Shown here: positions 56,504 to 64,000 of the stretch, piece after piece
Layout of the letters: each line of letters opens with the position of its first letter
How positions within the stretch are numbered: the stretch's first letter is position 1
Assembly: GCA_018398575.1 (NCBI GenBank)
Contig: JAGTXZ010000010.1
Coordinates: forward strand, 2,294,001-2,358,000
DNA from: Ampelomyces quisqualis
Taxonomy: Eukaryota > Ascomycota > Dothideomycetes > Pleosporales > Phaeosphaeriaceae
Reading direction: 5' to 3'
DNA: 64,000 bases
The notes under the pieces: generated by a model
Told to the model about the DNA's origin: nothing
What the model saw: only the letters and a program-made list of their open reading frames with translations
The model's database searches: none
Program-made: the position numbers and the translations under genes

Positions 56504-58536
56504 TTACAGACTATAATCGTGAATGCCCTGAGGGCCCTGGTCATTATAGTCAGGACGGGTCATATAGCCCTTGCTCTGTCCCTGGTCGACCACGAAGATA
56601 ACCTTGGCTGCAACTTGCGCGCCGAGAAAAGCCGACTCGTCAAAACCAACATCTTTCCATTCAGGGAAGTACTCGGGTGGCTTGACTGTCTTGATGTTTG
56701 TAGGGGTCTGGCCGTGTGCCGAGTGCGTGTTGTGCGACATGCCGAGCATCAGAGGGTTGACGCCATGTGGAGTGAGATGCTGAGTTTGCCCTGCGGTAGC
56801 TGCGAACAGTAGAGGGTTGACTTGCGAGCCACCATGCGGGCCTAATTGAGGCTGCGGTGTATTGGCTCCTGTGCCTGTTGGGGTCGAAATATTGGACGGA
56901 ATTTCGGACGTGAACATCGTAGCTGAAGAGGGCGAGATGAGATATTTCGACATCAAGGTCTGGAGCAGTGCCTCTTTGAAGCCTGGGCCAATGTTAATCT
57001 AGTCGGGACACGCGATGGTCAGATACTGACCTCTTAGTCTTGAACCATTACCACAGATGATGAGGTTGTCCCACAAATCACTGCGCTTTTGCACTTCATC
57101 CACTGAGGAGATGGCCCTGTGAACGGCTCCTGCTATTTTTGCCAATGTACCATCACTGTCGGCCTGAAATCGCTCGGTGCCAACCTCGATCTCCCGTCTG
57201 ATTCTTGATCCGCTGTCGCTTGTGCCATTTGCTTCTACTGCCGACTTTGGCTCACCATTCTCACCGTGCTCCTGCGCTTGTCTGCCCGTTACTTCATTGA
57301 GAGCTGATTTGGCATCTGCTAGTCCCTGCGTGCCCAGATCCATGTTCTTCAGCGTGTCGAGAAGCGCATGATCTTCGTACAAGAATGTCGCTTTCTCTCG
57401 CTTGGCGTTGGGTAACCGAATCTGCCTGTTCGCAGCTTCTGGCACAGGGGCACCTTTCTTCTTCGCCAAAGCCTTCTCTTGCTTTTCTTTCTCCTTCTTG
57501 GCGAGATATTCGGTCATTTTGCCACCTGCAACAATGCTAGCAACATCGAGCACGCCCTCATTCTCATCATTAGCCGTATCCTCGCCAACTTCGGTGTCGG
57601 CACCTGGTCCCCGGGGTCCATTTCCGATAGTTACAGCTCCAGCAGGTCCCGAGCTGATTGCACCTGTCGAAGCAGCAGCTGCGGGGTTCGAGATGATGTC
57701 CCTTTCTTGGGCTGCCCCCGTGCCTGGTAAAGGCGTGCCGGGTGGCAGAATTTCGCAAATCGGTGATCTCTTTAGCTGCTCACACATGTCCCTGTTGAAG
57801 CCTTTGCTTTTTAGCTGAGCATGGAGGCTGGTTGTGAACGCCTCCCCGCCGCAGCCTGACAGAGAAACGACCCTGCCTTGTGTCTGTGGGATAAACTCGC
57901 TGACGGGAGTAACATCGGCCTTGTTCTTGCCCACGTCTACGACGGTCGCAGTGTGTACCCCGTATGCCCACGTCGTTGCCAAAGCTGCGTCCATGAGGCC
58001 AAACGCCGGCGTCTTGAACTTCTCAAAAAAGAATTGGGCGAGCTTCTCGTGCTCGCGAGGAGTCCACGCCGGCTGCGTTATGAGAAGGATTGCGGTGTGG
58101 AAGGGCGGATTGAGCGTGTTGTAGACGTGCGTGATGAGTGCAAAGAAGCAGGGCCAGTCTACGATCCGTCCTTCTTGTATGGGCCACGTCGCGCCCTCCT
58201 CTGAAATTCGATCCTCTTCCCAGATGACTTGGTCTTCCTCTGCGTCCGTGACGGGCTTCTGCTCTTCTGTGGTGCCATCCTGCGCTTCTGCTTGGGGCGC
58301 TGTTTCGTTCCTCCGGCGAATCTTGTAGGGTTCATATTCACCTTCTTTTTCGGCAGGAAACATGCGCGACCTGAAGCGCAGCTTGGCGGGGGTGAACGAC
58401 TCGGGCAGGCCGAGCTGTGCAACCGTGGTTTCTGAACCAGGCGCGATAATCTATACGAAGCTTTAGTGCTCGCAATGTGCGATTGATTGCACACGTGATT
58501 GCGTACCATAATCTGGTCATCCTTGAAAGGCGGCAT
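56504..58536 (-). CDS. ARP9: Actin-related protein Arp9 (SWI/SNF and RSC chromatin remodelling)
   Basis: Arp9 forms a module with Arp7 or a partner on the remodeller ATPase and regulates its coupling. Exons are 58507-58536, 57031-58450 and 56504-56982; 642 residues. The first splice gives MPPFKDDQIMIIAPGSETTV, the usual fungal Arp9 N-terminus, then AQLGLPESFTPAKLRFRSRM. Actin-fold segments include ILLITQPAWTPREHEKLAQF, AFGLMDAALATTWAYG and TATVVDVGKNKADVTPV, then a long charged insert with a Lys/Glu helix (about residues 300-340). The last intron (56983-57030) is GT-AG; its removal gives LIICGNGSRLRGFKEALLQT, and then LISPSSATMFTSEIPSNIST. An internal AG inside that intron gives a premature stop and is not used in this model. 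ATP hydrolysis residues of actin are not conserved, as expected for Arp9. Confidence 0.9.
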
Positions 58537-58854
58537 CGCGGCGCAATGGTACAAGAGCTCCGGCGCGTCGTCGATGGAGCGCTGCAACACGCGAAACTCG
58601 GTCGCGCCAAGAGCTCATACGGCTTAGTCAGTCGGGCCCACCACCAGAACCGGCTGGGCGAAGTTGTGTATCACATGCCGGTCAACCACCCACCCAGTAC
58701 GTTTGCAGACTGCCCCATCGTGCTCGAGAACGCAACACCATGGACGCTGTTCACGGTCAGATTCTCCGAGCGTAGATTGATGGATCCGCGAAGACTCCCA
58801 CGTGATTGCTGAACATTGGGGCACACCTCTCCACTACCAAGTACGCTGTCAATC
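58537..58854. promoter_or_regulatory. Shared 318-bp head-to-head promoter of ARP9 and NTE1
   Basis: Both genes start from this gap. No TATA box is evident. The ARP9 frame stays open upstream of its ATG, but only non-ATG codons begin it there. Confidence 0.5.
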
Positions 58855-61800
58855 ATGGCGGCACCAAGCTCCGTCTCGCTCGTTGAGAGTTCTGTCGCAG
58901 CCCTCTCAAATGCGCCCAAAGCTGTTCAGACTCCTCTCGCAGCTATCAAGGCCGCAGAGAGCGCACCGTCGTCGACATTTGGTGTTTTGGGTCGTGTGGT
59001 TCTCTCTGTTCTGAGCGTGCTACCTACAATTCTCTTCTGGGTCTCATACACGCTACCAACCTGGCTTTTCACGCTCTTTTCAATGAGTCTGACTTTCACA
59101 ATGAATTTCACAACTTTGTAAGAGCTTCCTGCACTCGTACGAAAATCTACTGACCAGGGTAGGATGCTCGTTGTCGTGTTCGTTGTGTCCACAATCAGCT
59201 ACTTTGTGCGGTATCGTTACCTCACCATGTATGCAAGACTGCCACCAGAGCCACAGCGTGAAGATCCACAAGTCGAAGTGTTTCCAGAGAGTCAAGAGGG
59301 CGATTCCAAGCGAGGCCTGTCTAATTACTTGGACGAGTTCCTCAGTGCCATCAAGGTGTTTGGCTATCTGGAACGTCCAGTATTCCACGAACTTACCCGA
59401 ACGATGCAGACTAGGCGTCTTGCAGCAGGAGAGACAATTCTTCTTGAGGAAGAGAAGGGTTTCTGCTTGGTAGTGGATGGTCTAGTTCAAATCTTTGTCA
59501 AGTCGAATCGAGAGGGCACTGACTCTGATGAAGATGATGGCGACGTCGATGGCACTTCGGGTACCTCGGCAGGCCAGGCTCATCGTCAGGGCTATCAGCT
59601 CCTGACAGAAGTCAAGAACGGTGCGCCTATGTCTTCGCTATTTTCCATCCTCTCGTTGTTCACTGAGGATGTGAAACTCCGTCATGATGAACCTGAAGAT
59701 CCAGGCTCGAGTGCACCAGGAACGCCACCAAGCGGTAGCGCGCGACAATCTATGACTAGGAACAGCAGTTTCGCTATGTATGAGTCGCGTCCACATACTC
59801 CAAATGAGATAAATGAAGCCACATTGCGACACCGCAGAACATCAGCCATGGCGAGCCCTACGGCAGGAGGGCGTCTTTCAACGGTACCGCCTCTATCGCT
59901 TGATACAGAAGGTTTTCATGAGCACATGAAACATTCGAAGCGAAGACAGTCGCCATCACGTAGCACCAAACCCAAGTCCGCTCATCCAGACATTGTGGCA
60001 CGGGCCACTGTTGATACAACGATTGCCATCATCCCGGCAACAGCCTTCCGTCGACTAACGCGGATCTACCCCAAAGCGACAGCACACATTGTTCAAGTCA
60101 TTCTCACACGCTTGCAAAGGGTTACTCTAGCGACTAGTCATGCATATCTCAGTCTGACGAACGAGGTACTACGCACCGAAAAGCTCATGAACAAATACAC
60201 CACCTACGACCTCCCTGGTTTTCTACGGGACGCGCCTCTCGAAAGGCTTAAGGAAAAGTTTACAAAGGAGACAGAGCGTCTTGGCGGCTCAGATGAAGGC
60301 ATGAAAGGCACCGCTCTACATAATCCTGGAGCAGGACGTCGCAGAAAGTCCAGCGTATCACTCAGACGGAGTACAGCTGCCCAGGCTCGTCTTGCAGCGG
60401 CACGTGGTACATCTATGGATGCCAGTACCGAGGTCTTGAACAGAATGACCTCGCCAGAGCCCGCAATACGCAATGATCGCGTGAGTGCGGGCGATTTGTT
60501 GACCAATTCGCAAAGTATGCGTAGTGGCGGCAGACCAGGCCGCAGTAGCTTCTCTCAACCATATCAGCATGACCTTCGTCGAGATGCCCGTACCCCGCTC
60601 GATGTCAATGGTTTCAATCCTTTTGCCTCATCCTCCATGCGCCCAAATCTACATCGGCAAGAATCAATAGACGAGGCAACTGTCTTCCGAGAGTCTGTAC
60701 TCGGCTGCATGTTCAAAGCAATCGGATTGACGAACCCTGAAAATCCCGTCGCTCGTCCAGCAGTCTCGGTTGAACAGTCGCCGAGATTGGTTTCTTTTGA
60801 TGCCAGGCGGCAGAAAGCCGTTTTCACAAACGCATTTGGCTTCCTCGACCCGTATGAAGGATCACGAGATGCAGACACAGAATCGATGGTCTCAGCGTCG
60901 AATCTGTCCACCTTGAGTACGGTCGGTCACGGTAACCTGCTGGAGGAGGTAGTCAATGACGTGGAGATTGTATACTTTCCAAAAGATGCCGTGTTGGTTG
61001 AGCAAGGGGAGCGAAATCCCGGACTGTATTACGTGATCGACGGATTTCTCGATGTCAGCGTAGCTGTTGAAGAAGACAGTACCAAGCACAACGTTCTCGG
61101 TACTCTCCCTACAGGACCTGCCATTACCGAAGATGATTTGTTCGGCCCGCCTCTCGGACGGACGGCAACCAATACGTCTGCGCGCAATGCAGGTGAAAGC
61201 AAGAAGAAGCGAACCCGTAAAAGCCTCTTCATGACGAGACCTGGCGGTCTTGCCGGCTATCTGGGCACAGTCTCGTCGAACCGTTCCTTCGTAGATGTTA
61301 CAGCCAAGACTGATGTCTACGTGGGATTCTTGCCACGCGCATCAATCGAACGGATCGTGGAGCGTTATCCGGTTGTTCTTTTGACAATGGCAAAACGTCT
61401 CACCACGCTTCTCCCTCGTCTTATCCAGCACATTGACTTTGCTCTGGAATGGGTGCAGGTCAACGCTGGACAGGTAATCTACAATCAGGGCGAGGACAGC
61501 GATGCGATCTACATCGTTTTAAATGGCCGTCTACGTGCTATCAAAGATGGAGAGAACAGCAAGGTCAAGGTCATAGGAGAGTACGGTCAGGGAGATAGTG
61601 TTGGTGAGCTGGAGGTCTTGACAGAGTCTGCACGTCCAGGGTCATTGCACGCTATTCGCGATACAGAGTTGGCCAAATTCCCCAAGACACTGTTCAACAG
61701 CCTTGCTCTCGAGCACCCTGGCATCACAATCAAGATTTCGAAAATCATCGCCTCCCGTATGCGAGCGCTGATCGATGATCCCCTACACGAACAAAGTAAA

Positions 61801-63492
61801 GAGAGGAGCAACAAGGCCACGCGGACGAACGTATCATCTACGGTCAATCTTCGCACCGTGACCATTCTACCAGTGACCGCAGGCATTCCGGTCGTAGACT
61901 TTGCGAGTCGGCTGATGAATGCGCTCACGCAGATTGGTATGCCTCAAGGCGTGGTATCACTGAACCAAGCTGCCATTCTCAATCACCTTGGCCGACATGC
62001 CTTCAACCGGATGGGGAAGCTGAAGTTGTCGCAGTACCTCGCTGACTTGGAAGAAAAGTATGGTATGGTTTTGTATGTTGCGGACACGCCAGTAAAATCT
62101 CCGTGGACACAGACTTGCATCAGTCAAGCTGATTGTATATTACTTGTTGGGCTTGCTGAGTCTTCGCCCAACATTGGCGAGTATGAACGCTTCCTCCTGA
62201 CGACTAAGACGACTGCGCGCAAGGAGCTTGTACTGCTCCACTCAGAGCGATACTGTCCTTCTGGATTGACACGAAAGTGGCTACGCAATCGCCCATGGAT
62301 CAATGGCAGCCATCACCATATTCAAATGTCTTTCCGTACCACCGTTGAGCCGGTCCACCATGCGGGGCGTCGCTTTGGGAGTGCCATCAAACAAAGAGTC
62401 CAGGTCATCCAAGCTGAGATCCAAAAGTACACTTCTAAGCGGTTGCGGCAAACGCCATTGTACTCGGCAGACACTCCGTTCAAGGGCGACTTCCATCGGC
62501 TTGCGCGGCGACTATGTGGAAAGTCGGTTGGTCTGGTGCTGGGAGGTGGAGGCGCTCGAGGCATTTCGCAAATCGGCATTATCCGGGCACTGGAGGAGGC
62601 TGGAATTCCGATTGACATTGTGGGTGGAACCTCGATCGGCAGCTTTATTGGAGCGCTCTATGCATGGGATGCAGATGTGGTGCCAATGTACGGTCGAGCC
62701 AAGAAGTTTGCTGGTCGAATGGGCAGCATGTGGAGGTTTGCCCTGGACCTCACATACCCTTCGTAAGTTGCTTTGTATGTCGCGTTGATGTGAGCTAACT
62801 AAAGCAGGGCTTCATACACAACCGGCCATGAGTTCAACAGGGGCATCTTCAAGACATTTGGTAATTCCCAAATGGAAGATTTCTGGCTCGAGTTCTACTG
62901 CAACACTACCAACATCAGTAAGAGCACGTCGGAGATCCACACAAGTGGTTATGTCTGGCGATACGTGAGAGCGTCCATGTCTTTGGCTGGTCTCTTGCCT
63001 CCGCTTTGCGACAACGGCAGCATGCTCCTCGACGGCGGCTACATTGACAATCTGACGGTAGCGCACATGAAGAGCCTGGGTGCCGATGTCATATTTGCCA
63101 TTGACGTGGGCAGTCTCGATGAAGACACGCCACAGGCATTTGGTGACTCGCTGTCTGGATTCTGGGCAACGTTCAATCGATGGAACCCCTTCTCGGCGTA
63201 CCCCAATCCGCCCACGCTGTCCGAGATCCAGTCGCGCCTCGCGTACGTGTCGAGCATCGACGCGCTAGAGCGTGCGAAGAACACGCCCGGGTGCAGGTAC
63301 ATGCGCCCGCCCATTGATCCGTACGGGACGCTCGACTTTGCCAAGTTCGAGGAAATCTACCAAGTCGGGTACCAGTACGGCAGGGAGTACTTGGCGCAGC
63401 TGCGGGAGCAGGGCGTGCTGCCCGTGGCCGAGGAGACGGAGAAGGAAAAGAATCTCCGACGGACAATGGCTCCGCGACGGGCTAGCATTTGA
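58855..63492 (+). CDS. NTE1: NTE1 lysophospholipase (neuropathy target esterase type)
   Basis: An ER-membrane serine hydrolase that deacylates phosphatidylcholine to glycerophosphocholine. Exons are 58855-59117, 59163-62762 and 62808-63492 with two 45-bp introns; 1,515 residues. Two N-terminal transmembrane segments are visible (RVVLSVLSVLPTILFWVSYT and LVVVFVVSTISYFV). Cyclic-nucleotide-binding-like domains follow: FGYLERPVFHELTRTMQTRR; later VYFPKDAVLVEQGERNPGLY; and GQVIYNQGEDSDAIYIVLNG. The patatin domain has the oxyanion loop GGGGARG (about residue 1215), the nucleophile elbow GTSIG with Ser about 1244, and the catalytic Asp in LLDGGYIDN (about 1362). The second splice gives LTYPSASYTTGHEFNRGIFK, a conserved NTE stretch. 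All parts of an active enzyme are present. The first acceptor must be the TAG at 59160-59162, which keeps the frame. Confidence 0.96.
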
Positions 63493-63709
63493 GCGAAGGC
63501 CGTTGGAGAGTGGACAGAGATCGCTAGCGGCGTGCTGCCATTGGCTCGCTTGAGGTGTGCAGGGGTGTTACCCGTTCTCTGACGTTGAAGACTTTCACGC
63601 TACCGTTGCCGAGCTAATCACAAGTTTACGTTCAACCCTGACCGGATCCACATTTGATGTTTCAGCCCGTATGATTGGATCAAATGCCGAAATCTAGCCG
63701 TCTCTGGCT

Positions 63710-64000
63710 CTAGTCTACTACGGTAGTAGCTAGCACTAGTGGCCGGTTATCTTGACCGTGAGCTTCAATCGCCCACTGCGCCTCCTCTTGCATTGCAGTC
63801 TTCGTTTCCTTTGCGTGGTGGAGTGAAAGCTCGCAGTCAATCAATCGAGCCTCCTCGACCGCCAGAATGCGCACGGCTTGCCTCCAAGCAGCCTCTGCCG
63901 CGGGCAGGCTGGCCCGCACCAATTGCGCGGCCCAGCTCTCGCGCCCACAGCGAGCAAGCAGCGCACCGCGCGCACTTGCCCACGCCAGCCAGAAGTCCCT
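63710..64000 (-). CDS. 3' end of an unidentified gene leaving the right edge
   Basis: An open frame enters from the right edge and ends at a TAG at 63710. It has no ATG inside the window, so only a C-terminal fragment of about 96 residues is seen. The fragment is Ala/Glu/Arg-rich and largely helical, with segments such as EAAWRQAVRILAVEEARLID and AKETKTAMQEEAQWAIEAHG, ending LVLATTVVD. It may be coiled-coil; I recognise no family. It converges on NTE1 with 217 bp between. The base bias is consistent with a real coding end, but this could be chance. Confidence 0.4.
   Translation of the reverse strand, partial: RDFWLAWASARGALLARCGRESWAAQLVRASLPAAEAAWRQAVRILAVEEARLIDCELSLHHAKETKTAMQEEAQWAIEAHGQDNRPLVLATTVVD

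Noticed and set aside
57000..57031. ARP9 ending with the sequence YLTIACPD
   Set aside because: This is reading into the intron; splicing at 57030/56983 restores the conserved GFKEALLQTL continuation.
32092..63492. A secondary-metabolite or polyol-use gene cluster including the oxidoreductase
   Set aside because: The neighbours are housekeeping genes; there is no synthase, transporter or pathway regulator next to it.

Overview
The window is from the nuclear genome of a filamentous ascomycete (Pezizomycotina). The evidence is short introns (about 41 to 100 bp, mostly GT-AG), compact gene spacing, and fungal-type proteins such as NTE1, an Arp9 subunit, a fungal eIF4G, a Csm3/Swi3 protein and a DUF3669 protein. 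A dothideomycete, perhaps in the Pleosporales, is my best guess, but that is an inference and not proven by the sequence.

Layout. 1-5540 (-): TOR kinase, cut off by the left edge before its kinase domain. 6129-8069 (-): SEC12. 8919-12519 (-): an importin-7/8-type karyopherin (Nmd5) in ten exons. 13407-17440 (-): SKI2 RNA helicase. 17786-18633 (-): CSM3/Swi3 fork-protection protein. 19039-21221 (+): THO complex subunit 1. 24438-26137 (+): a homeodomain transcription factor in the largest non-coding territory of the window (3.2 kb before it, about 6 kb after it). 32092-36706 (+): eIF4G. 37712-38182 (+): a 93-residue LEA-like protein. 38489-39745 (-): a DUF3669 protein next to an AT-richer, gene-empty stretch. 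41938-43734 (-): a protein I do not recognise. 44947-46684 (-): a Gfo/Idh/MocA oxidoreductase. 47285-49114 (-): Ubp16-type deubiquitinase. 49530-50401 (+): mitochondrial ribosomal protein bL9m. 51109-52951 (+): class II fructose-bisphosphate aldolase with 14 introns. 53506-54235 (+): a repeat protein with a DPRxDSD motif. 54461-55885 (-): guanine deaminase. 56504-58536 (-): Arp9. 58855-63492 (+): NTE1 phospholipase. A partial reading frame leaves the right edge.

Most of the window is conserved housekeeping content: growth signalling, ER export, nuclear import, mRNA export and decay, translation, chromatin, glycolysis, purine salvage and lipid turnover. There is no operon logic; neighbours are mostly unrelated. 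Three head-to-head pairs share short promoters: CSM3/THO1, UBP16/bL9m and ARP9/NTE1. I rebuilt exons by joining frames at GT-AG (twice GC-AG) borders and checking that each join restored a conserved protein segment. No transposon, tRNA, rRNA or secondary-metabolite cluster was seen.

The most unusual signals are: seven exact copies of a 9-mer (TACTCCGTA or its complement), nearly all in non-coding DNA; two GC-AG introns; several introns that keep the frame and lack stops, above all a 243-bp one in eIF4G; a 408-codon open frame with no recognisable product downstream of the homeobox gene; and CRE-like sites before both LEA-like genes. I did not find a convincing new multi-gene system.
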